From Rhizobium sp. (GTDB lineage Bacteria > Pseudomonadota > Alphaproteobacteria > Rhizobiales > Rhizobiaceae), in NCBI GenBank assembly GCA_028290545.1, contig JAQGJP010000096.1, positions 1-64,000 on the forward strand: DNA of 64,000 nt, read 5' to 3'. Below are positions 18,912-27,758 of the stretch, piece by piece. The notes beneath the pieces are model-generated. The model had not been told where the DNA came from. It ran no database searches and saw nothing but the letters and a program-made list of their open reading frames with translations. Position 1 is the stretch's first letter. Each line of letters opens with the position of its first letter. A program made the translations under genes and the position numbers.

Positions 18912-21517
18912 AGCGCCATCACGGTTCGGACAGTCTTCGCCAGCATAGCCTGCGAGAACGGTTTCGATAGCCTGGGCAGGTCGCTCTGCACGCCCGCCGG
19001 CAGTTCCGCGTAACCGGTCGCGAGGATGATCGGAAGCTTCGGCTGCCGCAATCTCATTTCAGCAGCGAGCTGCGTTCCGGTTATCTGCGGCATCGCATGA
19101 TCGGTGACGATGAGATCGAATCGGGTCTTTTCGAACAATGCCATCGCCTCCTTGGCAGAATGCGCAAACGATACGCTGTGCCCGAGATCTTCCAGCATTT
19201 CCACCGTGTTCATCAGCACCAGGGCATCGTCATCGACCGCCAGAATCGTCAACCGGCATGGCGTATCACTCTGTTGTTCAAGCGTTGTCGAGGCATCCGC
19301 CACATACTCGGCTTGGCTCGTCGCAAAAGCCGGCAGCCAGATCTCCGCCGTCGTGCCTTCACCTGGCCTGCTTTTCAGCATCAGCGCGCCGCCCGATTGC
19401 TCGGCAAGCCCGTGTATCATAGAAAGGCCGAGCCCCGTGCCCTTGCCGACGTCCTTGGTGGTGAAGAACGGCTCGGTCGCCCGCTTCAGCACGGCTTCAT
19501 CCATTCCTTCGCCGGTATCCGTCACCGACAGGCATACATAGCGCCCCGGTACCAGCATCGAATCGCGGCTCATCACCAGCTCCTCGCGGCCGAGGATGGT
19601 AATCCGCCCTTCGCCATGCATGGCGTCGCGCGCATTGACGGCGAGGTTCAGGAGCGCCGATTCAAGCTGGTTGAGGTCGGTTTCCACCTCCGGCAGATGC
19701 TGCGGAAAACTTGTCTCGATCGCAACCATCGGTCCAAGCGAGCGCTCCAGCAGTTCGGTCATGCCGCTGACGAGGTGGCGGAGATCGATGCGCTCGGATT
19801 TCAGCTCCTGCCGGCGCGCGAATGCCATCATCCGTTGCACGAGCGATGTGCCTCGCTTGGCGCCTTCGAGCGCGTTATCGATATAGCGCAGCAGCGCGGG
19901 GTCGCCGGGCATTTTCTTGCGCAGCAGTTCGAGGCTTCCGGACACGGCCATCAGCAGATTGTTGAAATCATGGGCGACGCCGCCGGTAAGATTGCCGACC
20001 GCTTCCATTTTCTGCGCCTGCTGCAGGGCCTGCTCGGTCTTGATGCGCGCGGTCGTATCGACGGCTTCGGGCACCAGCGCCATCACATCGCCTGTCTCGT
20101 TCTTGACCGGGCGCATGGAAAAATCGAAGGAACGAATGCCGGCCGGCAGGTTGAGCGTCATCGGCATGCTCTCGAAATTGCCCGCCGCCGCGCTCGCAAC
20201 CGCCTGCCGCACCGTCTCCGGCATGCCAGGCGAAGCGCTGAACCAGGGCGTCTCCCAGAACGGCTTGCCGATCACCTCATCAAGCGAAGTTTCTATACCC
20301 GACAGCGCCATGGAGTTGGCGTAGAGAACGGTACCATCCACGCCGAGCAGGCCCTGATAGAGATGCGAGGTCTCGAAGATTGTGCGAATGTTTTTTTCAC
20401 TCTGTTCGAGGGCTGCCGTCCGCGCCTTGACTTTTGCCTCCAGCTCCTCGCGGAAACGCCGCTCGCCCGTCCGCACTTCGGCCTCGGCCCGGACGCGTTC
20501 GATATGTGCCCAGGAACGCTCCGTGACTTCGTTCAGCAGCGTCAGTTCCTGCCGGCTCCAGTTGTGCGGCACCTTGTCGTGGATCGCCATCAGCGCCGTC
20601 AGTCTGCCGTCCTTGACCAGCGGCATGCAGATCGTCGCCGCCAGCCCGATACTGAGAAACGTCGCGGCCTCTTCCGGCGGGAGTTCCGTGCTGTTGTCGT
20701 TGAGCACCAGCGGCTTTCCGGCATGCAGGTTCTCGACCGCGAGCTTGCCGAAAGCCGACAGGCTGTAGCGGCCGACGATGCTGGTTGCGCCGGGCGCGCT
20801 CCAGTCGCCGCGAATGGTGAAGCCGTCTTCGTCGCAATCCATGTCCGCGTAGGCGCAGACCGCCACACCCAGATGTTCGCCGAGCATTCTGGCGGTGACA
20901 GCAAGAATGGCGTCGGCATCCAGGCTTCGTGCCGTCTGCTTGCCGAGGGCATCGAGGAAAAGGAAGCGTTCCTCTCCCTCCCGCGTCGCTTGATCGAAAT
21001 CCTTGCGCTGCTGCGTGGTTTCCGTCGCCACGCAATAGAAGCCGGCAATTGCGCCGGCCTCGTCGCAGAGCGGCGTCCAGGCAAACGTGAACCAGCTGAC
21101 CGGCAGGTTGTCGCGGCCGGTCAGCGCCACCGGCACATCGACGAAATACTGCGACTGGCCTGCCATCGTCGCCTCGACTATCGGCTGGTAATCCTCCCAG
21201 ATCTCTTCGAAAAGGCGCGAATAGGGCAGGCCGAGCGAAGCCGGATGCTTGGATCCGAGGATCGGAACATATCCGTCGTTATAGAGCGAGATGAGTTCCT
21301 CGCCCCAGGCGATATAGACCGGCTGTATCGACCGGAGCATGAGATCGACGACAGTGCGGAGGCTGGTCGGCCATCCGGAGATCGGTCCAAGCGGTGTTGC
21401 CGACCAGTCATGCGCCTCGATGTGTGCGGTCATCACGCCATTGCCGCCCAACCTGCGGACAGTGGACTCGTCTGTTTCCAACAGCGCCACTGCAACCTCC
21501 GATGCCTGCTTCGCCAA
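18908..21517 (-). CDS. Hybrid sensor histidine kinase (PAS-GAF-PAS-HisKA-HATPase-REC)
   Basis: An 869-residue cytosolic hybrid kinase. The order is an N-terminal PAS (SATPLGPISGWPTSLRTVVD onward), a GAF domain at about 190-345, a short coiled coil, and a second PAS at about 380-490. HisKA follows with the H-box GGVAHDFNN, an HWE/PAS-hybrid-like class I kinase. The ATPase has NLAVNARDAM (N box) and DTGEGMDEAVL and GKGTGLGLSM (G boxes). A C-terminal receiver has phospho-acceptor Asp in DLIVTDHAMP and Lys in LSKPF. No transmembrane helices are seen. The start is uncertain: TTG at 21517 or ATG at 21433. It is coupled to DUF1810. Confidence 0.9.
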   Translation of the reverse strand: MAKQASEVAVALLETDESTVRRLGGNGVMTAHIEAHDWSATPLGPISGWPTSLRTVVDLMLRSIQPVYIAWGEELISLYNDGYVPILGSKHPASLGLPYSRLFEEIWEDYQPIVEATMAGQSQYFVDVPVALTGRDNLPVSWFTFAWTPLCDEAGAIAGFYCVATETTQQRKDFDQATREGEERFLFLDALGKQTARSLDADAILAVTARMLGEHLGVAVCAYADMDCDEDGFTIRGDWSAPGATSIVGRYSLSAFGKLAVENLHAGKPLVLNDNSTELPPEEAATFLSIGLAATICMPLVKDGRLTALMAIHDKVPHNWSRQELTLLNEVTERSWAHIERVRAEAEVRTGERRFREELEAKVKARTAALEQSEKNIRTIFETSHLYQGLLGVDGTVLYANSMALSGIETSLDEVIGKPFWETPWFSASPGMPETVRQAVASAAAGNFESMPMTLNLPAGIRSFDFSMRPVKNETGDVMALVPEAVDTTARIKTEQALQQAQKMEAVGNLTGGVAHDFNNLLMAVSGSLELLRKKMPGDPALLRYIDNALEGAKRGTSLVQRMMAFARRQELKSERIDLRHLVSGMTELLERSLGPMVAIETSFPQHLPEVETDLNQLESALLNLAVNARDAMHGEGRITILGREELVMSRDSMLVPGRYVCLSVTDTGEGMDEAVLKRATEPFFTTKDVGKGTGLGLSMIHGLAEQSGGALMLKSRPGEGTTAEIWLPAFATSQAEYVADASTTLEQQSDTPCRLTILAVDDDALVLMNTVEMLEDLGHSVSFAHSAKEAMALFEKTRFDLIVTDHAMPQITGTQLAAEMRLRQPKLPIILATGYAELPAGVQSDLPRLSKPFSQAMLAKTVRTVMAL

Positions 21518-21865
21518 TGGTGAAGATAGAGTGATTGGATGATTTGTGGAATGGGAAAATACGGGAAATCAGACGGTTCGCGAGTTGCCGGTGCGGCACG
21601 CATTATCCCGCCCTTTCGTTGCGCCTGATCGCTTTCCGAGCCTGCTCGATGTCGGCGCGACAGGTCTCTGCCCAGATCCTTCCATGCCCGCTTCGCGCCC
21701 TCATGCCGGCTGAGACTATTGCGCATTCACCACGCGTCAACGGCAATTTCTCTTCTCCGCCATAAGATTTCGTCACAATCGCTTGGCATTCCCCCTGCCT
21801 TTCCCTAAGAAAACTTACATGTGCCTAGAAGTGCCATCCCTGATTCTAAGGTCCCGGGATTACTG
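21518..21865. other. Intergenic region upstream of cmk
   Basis: About 350 bp between the divergent sensor kinase and cmk. Both promoters should be here. I see no gene and no clear repeat. Confidence 0.4.
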
Positions 21866-22522
21866 ATGACGACAATCGCCATAGATGGCCCTGCCGCCGC
21901 CGGAAAAGGCACGCTTTCCCGCCTGCTCGCCGGAGCATATGGATTTCATCATCTCGACACCGGGCTGACATATCGAGCCGTCGCCAAATATCTGCTTGAT
22001 GCCGCCCTGCCTCTCGATGACGAAGATGTGGCCGTTGAGATCGCCCGCACCATCGAGCTTGCCGGCCTCGACCGTGCCGTGCTGTCGGCCCACGAGATCG
22101 GAGAGGCTGCATCGCGCATTGCCGTGATGCCGGAATTGCGCAAGGCGCTGGTCGAGGCGCAGCGCGTTTTTGCCCGCCGGCAGCCGGGAACCGTGCTGGA
22201 CGGCCGCGATATCGGCACCGTCGTCTGCCCGGATGCCGAGGTGAAGCTCTATATCACCGCCTCGCCGGCGATCCGTGCCGGGCGTCGCTATGAGGAGATC
22301 ATCGCCACCGGCGGCGAGACCGATTTCGGCACCGTGCTCGGCGATATTCTCAAGCGCGACGAGCGCGATATGGGCCGCGCCGATAGCCCATTGAAGCCCG
22401 CCGAAGATGCGCACTTGATTGATACATCCGAAATGGATATAGAGGCCGCGTTCGACGTTGCGCGCGATATAATCGATGCGGTGCTCGAACAGGATGTTTT
22501 GCCGCTCCGCGCGCCGGATTAG
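21866..22522 (+). CDS. cmk: Cytidylate kinase
   Basis: It phosphorylates CMP/dCMP with ATP. The 218-residue protein has the P loop GPAAAGKGT at residues 8-16, the nucleotide-binding [15 protein letters not shown] segment, the GRDIGTVV motif and [20 protein letters not shown], all typical of bacterial Cmk. The ATG at 21866 begins directly before the first beta strand (TTIAIDG) and is preferred over a frame extended to 21821. rpsA follows 95 bp downstream, the conserved cmk-rpsA order. Confidence 0.95.
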   Translation: MTTIAIDGPAAAGKGTLSRLLAGAYGFHHLDTGLTYRAVAKYLLDAALPLDDEDVAVEIARTIELAGLDRAVLSAHEIGEAASRIAVMPELRKALVEAQRVFARRQPGTVLDGRDIGTVVCPDAEVKLYITASPAIRAGRRYEEIIATGGETDFGTVLGDILKRDERDMGRADSPLKPAEDAHLIDTSEMDIEAAFDVARDIIDAVLEQDVLPLRAPD

Positions 22523-22617
22523 CTCTCGAAACGAGGGCCGGAATGGCAGAACGCCTATGTTGAACCCTAACCCCCGGCGCTTTGGCGGCATGTGATTGCC
22601 GCCTGTTTGGAGAACTA

Positions 22618-24321
22618 ATGTCCGCAGCTACTTCCCTGAAGGAGGACTTCGCGTCTCTCCTCGAAGAATCCTTTTCCAAGGTTGATCTGGCCGAAGGCTA
22701 TGTCACCAAGGGCATCATCACCGGCATTGAAAAAGACATGGCGATCGTCGATGTCGGCCTCAAGGTCGAAGGCCGCATCGCGCTGAAGGAATTCGGTGCG
22801 CGCGCCAAGGAAGGCCAGCTGAAGGTCGGCGATGAAGTCGAAGTCTATGTCGAGCGCATTGAAAATGCGATGGGCGAAGCCGTTCTGTCGCGCGAAAAGG
22901 CTCGCCGCGAAGAGAGCTGGGTCAAGCTCGAAGTCAAGTTCAACGCCGGCGAACGCGTTGAAGGCGTTATCTTCAACCAGGTCAAGGGTGGTTTCACCGT
23001 CGATCTCGACGGCGCCATCGCCTTCCTGCCGCGCAGCCAGGTCGACATTCGTCCGATCCGCGACGTATCCCCGCTGATGCATGTTCCGCAGCCGTTCGAA
23101 ATCCTCAAGATGGACAAGCGCCGCGGCAACATCGTCGTTTCGCGCCGCACCGTGCTTGAAGAATCGCGCGCCGAACAGCGTTCGGAAATCGTCCAGAATC
23201 TCGAAGAAGGCCAGGTCGTCGAGGGTGTCGTCAAGAACATCACCGATTACGGCGCATTCGTCGATCTCGGCGGCATCGATGGTCTGCTGCACGTCACCGA
23301 CATGGCTTGGCGTCGCGTCAACCATCCGTCGGAAATCCTGTCCATTGGCCAGCAGGTCAAGGTTCAGATCATCCGCATCAACCAAGAAACCCATCGTATC
23401 TCGCTCGGCATGAAGCAGCTTGAAAGCGATCCGTGGGGCGATATCGGTGCGAAGTATCCGACCGGCAAGAAGATCACCGGCACGGTTACCAACATCACCG
23501 ACTACGGCGCATTCGTCGAACTGGAGCCGGGCATCGAAGGCCTGATCCACATCTCCGAAATGTCCTGGACCAAGAAGAATGTCCATCCGGGCAAGATTCT
23601 GTCCACGACGCAGGAAGTCGATGTCGTCGTTCTCGAAGTCGATCCCTCCAAGCGCCGCATCTCGCTCGGCCTCAAGCAGACCCTCGACAATCCTTGGGAA
23701 AGCTTTGCCAATGCCCATCCGGCTGGCACTGTCGTTGAAGGCGAAGTCAAGAACAAGACCGAGTTCGGCCTGTTCATTGGCCTCGATGGCGATGTCGATG
23801 GCATGGTCCACCTCTCCGACCTCGACTGGAACCGTCCGGGCGAGCAGGTGATCGAAGAGTTCAACAAGGGCGATACCGTCAAGGCTGTCGTTCTCGATGT
23901 TGACGTCGAAAAGGAACGCATCTCGCTCGGCATCAAGCAGCTCGGCAAGGATGCGGTTGGCGATGCAGCCACGTCCGGCGATCTGCGCAAGAACGCCGTC
24001 GTCTCGTGCGAAGTCATCGGCATCAATGATGGTGGCATCGAAGTCAAGCTCGTCAACCACGACGAACTGACCTCCTTCATCCGTCGTGCCGACCTCTCGC
24101 GCGACCGTGATGAGCAGCGTCCTGAACGCTTCCAGGTCGGCCAGGTTGTTGACGCCCGCGTCACCAACTTCTCGAAGAAGGACCGCAAGGTTCAGCTTTC
24201 GATCAAGGCTCTGGAAATTGCTGAAGAGAAGGAAGCCGTCGCGCAGTTCGGTTCGTCCGATTCCGGTGCGTCGCTCGGCGACATCCTCGGCGCCGCTCTG
24301 AAGAACCGCGGCGGCGAATAA
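22618..24321 (+). CDS. rpsA: 30S ribosomal protein S1
   Basis: The 567-residue product contains six S1 (OB-fold) RNA-binding domains. The later ones are obvious from repeated NITDYGAFVDLGGIDGLLH and NITDYGAFVELEPGIEGLIH blocks. S1 helps mRNA bind the 30S subunit. The start ATG at 22618 follows TTGGAGAAC. The codon use is visibly biased toward C-ending codons, as in highly expressed genes. A strong terminator follows. Confidence 0.97.
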   Translation: MSAATSLKEDFASLLEESFSKVDLAEGYVTKGIITGIEKDMAIVDVGLKVEGRIALKEFGARAKEGQLKVGDEVEVYVERIENAMGEAVLSREKARREESWVKLEVKFNAGERVEGVIFNQVKGGFTVDLDGAIAFLPRSQVDIRPIRDVSPLMHVPQPFEILKMDKRRGNIVVSRRTVLEESRAEQRSEIVQNLEEGQVVEGVVKNITDYGAFVDLGGIDGLLHVTDMAWRRVNHPSEILSIGQQVKVQIIRINQETHRISLGMKQLESDPWGDIGAKYPTGKKITGTVTNITDYGAFVELEPGIEGLIHISEMSWTKKNVHPGKILSTTQEVDVVVLEVDPSKRRISLGLKQTLDNPWESFANAHPAGTVVEGEVKNKTEFGLFIGLDGDVDGMVHLSDLDWNRPGEQVIEEFNKGDTVKAVVLDVDVEKERISLGIKQLGKDAVGDAATSGDLRKNAVVSCEVIGINDGGIEVKLVNHDELTSFIRRADLSRDRDEQRPERFQVGQVVDARVTNFSKKDRKVQLSIKALEIAEEKEAVAQFGSSDSGASLGDILGAALKNRGGE

Positions 24322-24344
24322 GCCTTTCGTACGACACTGAAAAT

Positions 24345-24377
24345 GAAAAACCCGCCGGCGCGAGCCGGCGGGTTTTG
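24345..24377. terminator. Bidirectional intrinsic terminator after rpsA
   Basis: The stem CCCGCCGG / CCGGCGGG (24351-24358 with 24365-24372) is flanked by an A run on the left and TTTT on the right. It can stop rpsA transcripts and also those of the convergent gene at 24428. Confidence 0.85.
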
Positions 24378-24427
24378 CTCGGGCGATGGCCCCTTTACAC
24401 CACCCATGCAACTTAAAAAATCAATGC

Positions 24428-26743
24428 TCAGAAACCGCCCATCCGCTGGTAGAGCGCGTAGGCGCGATCGGCCTGCGAGGAATCGCGCGTGATCCTGAGT
24501 TCCGGCTCGTCCTCGGGATCCGCCCGCAAGAGATCGTCGGTGGCCTTCCGCGCAAGACGTTCGCGGCGGGAATCCTCATCCTCCGGCTCGCCATCGCCGG
24601 CATTGTCGTCTTCGTCATCGTGGCGGCCATTCTCGTCGACCGTTTCGGACTTGAATTCTTCCTTGGAAGGCTGCAGCGCGGCATAGGCGAACGGGACAGG
24701 ATCAAGGCTGGCAGCGGTTTTCACAGCGAGCGCCGTTTCATGCTCGATCGCCCTTGCGGCAGGTTTCAATTCTGCCTGATCCCGCTGTGCCGCCCTTGCG
24801 GGGAGATCATCAGCGTCCTCCGCATCGCCGGTAGCGGATGGTGCGGAATGATGGCCATTCCCGGCATCCTTCTGGGCGGGCCTCTCAGATCCGATATCCA
24901 GGGACTGCGCGGCCGGCGTTTCGGCATCTGCTGACAGCTTTGCCGCGTTCGGATTGTGATGCCTTGGCTCGGCGACTGCCTGAGGCAGGATCGACGCTAC
25001 TACGACATTTGCGGTCAAGCCTGTGATCGCCTCGGCAATACCCTTCAGCGTCATCAGGGTTTGCACGCGCTGATCCCTGGAGTCGGCCTTTGCCTCTGTG
25101 GATTGCTGATCGTTCTGAACCTTCTGCTGAACAATTTCACGAGCGATCGCGCGAAATTGGACAGCCACGCCTGGGGTATTGGTGTTCTGCGGCGTCGACC
25201 GGGTTTGCGTTCGGGGTTCTGAGCTGATTTCAGCCGGGCCGACGTCAATCTCGGCGACCTCGACCGATCTGGCTTCGCGCCTCTCAGTCACGAAGTTCGG
25301 TCCCGCTGCCGTCAATGCTGTGGGTTTCGCGTCCGGCTGCCTTGTGTCCGCCGGGTTCGCGTAGAGGCGCCGCGCATCCGCCTGTTTAGGATCGACCTGC
25401 CGCTCGGCCATGGGCTTTTCATCGGCTTGTCCTGCATCCGCTTGCAGGGCTTGAGCCTGTTTAGGATCGACCTGCCGCTCGGCCATAGGCCTCTCATCGG
25501 CATGTCCTGCATCCGCTTGCCACGCTTGTGCCTGCTTTGAATCCACCTGCCGTTCAGCCATGGGCTTTACATCAGCAGGTCTTGCTTCGACATGCCGCGT
25601 ATCCGAAGGCTTCAGTTCGATAGACTTTAGGTCCACATGCATTTCATCGGCCGGTTTGGCATCCATAAAGTCGATGTCCGGCTGCTCCGGGTTCGGGTTG
25701 CGAATCGGAATTTCAGACTTGGCAGCAACCAGCCGGTCAGGGATGGTCGCTTGCTCGCCCGCCGGCGTTCCCGGCTGGGCGGACTGCGCAGGGAGCGCTG
25801 GTCGGGAGAGGTCAGCCGGTTGAGAAATTGTCGCAGCTTCGCCCTTGGCCGATGGCACGATGGCCGTCTGTTTGGCGATGACGTCCGGCTGCCTTGCCGA
25901 TACTGGTTCCTCCGCAATTGCCTCCGGCTCCTGCCCTTGAGCGGCGCCCTGGTGCATGACTTGCGGCATTTCCGCCTTCCTGGCGATTTCCATGCGGGTC
26001 TCGGCGACGCCAGGTTCGAACAGTGCCTTGAGCTGGATCTGCAAGCTTCTTGCGTCGCCGGGCAGACGATCCCGCATGGGCATCGCACCTGCCGATGAAA
26101 ACAGTCCATTGCCTTCGGTATTCGTGCGGGCCTGTGTTCCCATTGCCAGCGTTTCGGCGGCACGCGTGACGCCGCCGCCTTGCTGCAGATACGTCGTTGT
26201 CGCGGCCGCCGCCGCCGTTTTCAATGGTGTGGCGAGAGGTGCTTCCGCTGTCGCCACCAGTCGCGCCGCCAATGCACTCTCCGGCTGCCTGAGAGCGGCT
26301 GCAAGGGCCTGGACCTGTACCTTGAGCGCCTTCAGGCCGGAGCGGATCTCCACGGCGAGCCGTTCATCGGGCGACAGATCGTCGATTGCCGCGGCGATCC
26401 TGAAAAAGAACGCCTCCATCGTTTCGTCATCACTGCGTGCAATGCCCAGTTGGGCGGCGACGGAGAGCGCAAGCGTTTGCAGGATGGTGCGGTTGCCGGC
26501 TGTCGCGGCCTCGGCATTGACGTTCGCCAGGATCGTCCCGGCATCGAGACCAATGCCTTGCGAATGGCTTACGACATGGGGCTGGCTTTGCGCCGTGACG
26601 GGATTGTGGCCGGGCGCGGTGCGGGTTTCGGAGCCGTGGCTCTTGATGGTGGATGCTGCGATGGGATTAGGCGTGACCGGTGTCAGCATGGCAAAGCTCT
26701 CTTGCGAGACAAAGGAACATGAAGGGGACACGAGGTCGCTCAT
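24428..26743 (-). CDS. Large low-complexity repeat protein of unknown function
   Basis: A 771-residue protein without a recognised domain. The N-terminal ~270 residues are Ala/Thr/Gln-rich and mostly helical. The middle (about 280-520) is Pro/Ala/Asp/Lys-rich and contains three tandem 25-residue repeats. The rest is charged, ending with DEPELRITRDSSQADRAYAL and YQRMGGF. There is no signal peptide or membrane segment. Alternative starts at 26743 and 26689 (MLTPVTP, preceded by AAGAGAG) both look possible. The N-terminal part and the long disordered middle recall flagellar hook-length control (FliK-like) proteins, but no FliK C-terminal core is visible, so this is a guess. Confidence 0.6.
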   Translation of the reverse strand: MSDLVSPSCSFVSQESFAMLTPVTPNPIAASTIKSHGSETRTAPGHNPVTAQSQPHVVSHSQGIGLDAGTILANVNAEAATAGNRTILQTLALSVAAQLGIARSDDETMEAFFFRIAAAIDDLSPDERLAVEIRSGLKALKVQVQALAAALRQPESALAARLVATAEAPLATPLKTAAAAATTTYLQQGGGVTRAAETLAMGTQARTNTEGNGLFSSAGAMPMRDRLPGDARSLQIQLKALFEPGVAETRMEIARKAEMPQVMHQGAAQGQEPEAIAEEPVSARQPDVIAKQTAIVPSAKGEAATISQPADLSRPALPAQSAQPGTPAGEQATIPDRLVAAKSEIPIRNPNPEQPDIDFMDAKPADEMHVDLKSIELKPSDTRHVEARPADVKPMAERQVDSKQAQAWQADAGHADERPMAERQVDPKQAQALQADAGQADEKPMAERQVDPKQADARRLYANPADTRQPDAKPTALTAAGPNFVTERREARSVEVAEIDVGPAEISSEPRTQTRSTPQNTNTPGVAVQFRAIAREIVQQKVQNDQQSTEAKADSRDQRVQTLMTLKGIAEAITGLTANVVVASILPQAVAEPRHHNPNAAKLSADAETPAAQSLDIGSERPAQKDAGNGHHSAPSATGDAEDADDLPARAAQRDQAELKPAARAIEHETALAVKTAASLDPVPFAYAALQPSKEEFKSETVDENGRHDDEDDNAGDGEPEDEDSRRERLARKATDDLLRADPEDEPELRITRDSSQADRAYALYQRMGGF
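25343..25567 (-). repeat. Three tandem 75-bp repeats inside the low-complexity gene
   Basis: Three units of 75 bp (25493-25567, 25418-25492, 25343-25417) each encode a 25-residue block starting (K/R)PMAERQVD(P/S)KQA. Units 1 and 2 are nearly identical. Unit 3 diverges in its second half. In-phase units keep the reading frame, so copy-number change would not break the gene. Confidence 0.8.
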
Positions 26744-26876
26744 GCGGCCTTTGGCTTTTCCTGCTCAGAGCATGGTGCGATTGGCATTGCACGACGGAAA
26801 GCCTATATTGCAGGTTCAGGATAATTGATGATGGTTAACATATGTATAACCGCGATAAACTCTGGATGGAGGAAGA

Positions 26877-27209
26877 ATGAGCCTTCGACCGCCGCAGTCC
26901 TATCTCGATACCGCCGTCGGCAAATCGCCGCTGAATGTGCTCGAATACGAGATGATGTCGGAACGTGCCGATGCTCTCGGACGGGCAGGGCAGAAAGCGG
27001 AAGCAGCCCTCGCGAGGCTGAAGGAATCGCAGGCCGAAGACAAGGAGGACCTGTTGGACGCCGCTGCCCGCGAAGTCTATGCGATGTTTATCCAGCGCGA
27101 AATATGCGGGCTTAAGAACGGTCGTGACGTGATTGCCCGCTATGGCATCCCCGGTTCTGTGGTGGCAAGGCTGGGCGTCAGTCGCAAATCTGCCACGGCC
27201 GGCGAATAG
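26877..27209 (+). CDS. DUF6665 family protein
   Basis: The 110-residue helical protein starts MSLRPPQSYLDTAVGKSPLN, then VLEYEMMSERADALGRAGQK and a C-terminal EICGLKNGRDVIARYGIPG. I recognise it as the rhizobial DUF6665 family, function unknown. A long charged helix (residues ~20-70) dominates. It is preceded by GGAGGAAGA and diverges from the repeat-protein gene. It is convergent with the DUF1697 gene, only 4 bp apart. Confidence 0.8.
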   Translation: MSLRPPQSYLDTAVGKSPLNVLEYEMMSERADALGRAGQKAEAALARLKESQAEDKEDLLDAAAREVYAMFIQREICGLKNGRDVIARYGIPGSVVARLGVSRKSATAGE

Positions 27210-27213
27210 CCGG

Positions 27214-27756
27214 CTACAGTGCCGCGGCAAGCTCGCGAAGCGCCAGAACGGTATTCCAGTTTCTGCCGGTCATCGATACTTTCAGAAGCCGTTCGATGGA
27301 ATTTCCGAGCCTCGATTTTCCAAAGCCGGCCGGCGTATGAAGGTAAAGCGCATCACCGACGATCTTCCATTCCTCGCTGCCATGATCGCGGGCCTGGAGG
27401 TCTTCAACCCTTGCCTTCTCCGGTTGCCCGTCGAGGGCGAAGGCGTGCAGCGTCTTGGGAAGAGCAGCCGCCTCGGGGAACGGATTGTTGCCGATCACAT
27501 CATCCCATTCTGCGGCGCTGCGGACCAGCACATGGACGTCCATCCTGGCTTTGTCCTCGATGGCTTTGGAAATCCGCGCAGCCAGCGTGTCGTCGCCGGC
27601 TTTCGGGGCGCGGAACACCAGATTGCCGCTTTGCAGGTAGGTCCGCACCTCCCCGAAGCCGAGATCGGCGACCGTCTGCTTCAGGTCGGCCATTTTCAGT
27701 ACCTTGCCGCCGACATTGATGCCGCGCAACAAGCCGATATAGATCTGGTCCGTCAT
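27214..27756 (-). CDS. DUF1697 protein
   Basis: A 180-residue protein with the DUF1697 hallmarks: IYIGLLRGINVGGKVLKMAD, LGFGEVRTYLQSGNLVF, NNPFPEAAALPKTLHAF and the end TGRNWNTVLALRELA. Function is unknown; the fold is a ferredoxin-like duplication. The ATG at 27756 is preceded by CCGGAGGAC, which decides the start. The upstream DUF817 stop is only 2 bp before this ATG, and the RNase D and DUF817 genes also abut, so these three genes form an operon. Confidence 0.93.
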   Translation of the reverse strand: MTDQIYIGLLRGINVGGKVLKMADLKQTVADLGFGEVRTYLQSGNLVFRAPKAGDDTLAARISKAIEDKARMDVHVLVRSAAEWDDVIGNNPFPEAAALPKTLHAFALDGQPEKARVEDLQARDHGSEEWKIVGDALYLHTPAGFGKSRLGNSIERLLKVSMTGRNWNTVLALRELAAAL

Positions 27757-27758
27757 GA

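Noticed and set aside
19097-21523. 808-codon plus-strand frame
   Set aside because: It is antisense to the sensor kinase, rich in Arg/His/Gly, without domains. High GC third positions keep antisense frames open.
22615-24411. 598-codon minus-strand frame
   Set aside because: It is antisense to rpsA; no ribosome binding site or recognisable family.
25343-25567. Possible CRISPR-like array
   Set aside because: The 75-bp units are contiguous, without spacers, in frame and inside a coding sequence. No CRISPR array or cas gene is seen in the window.
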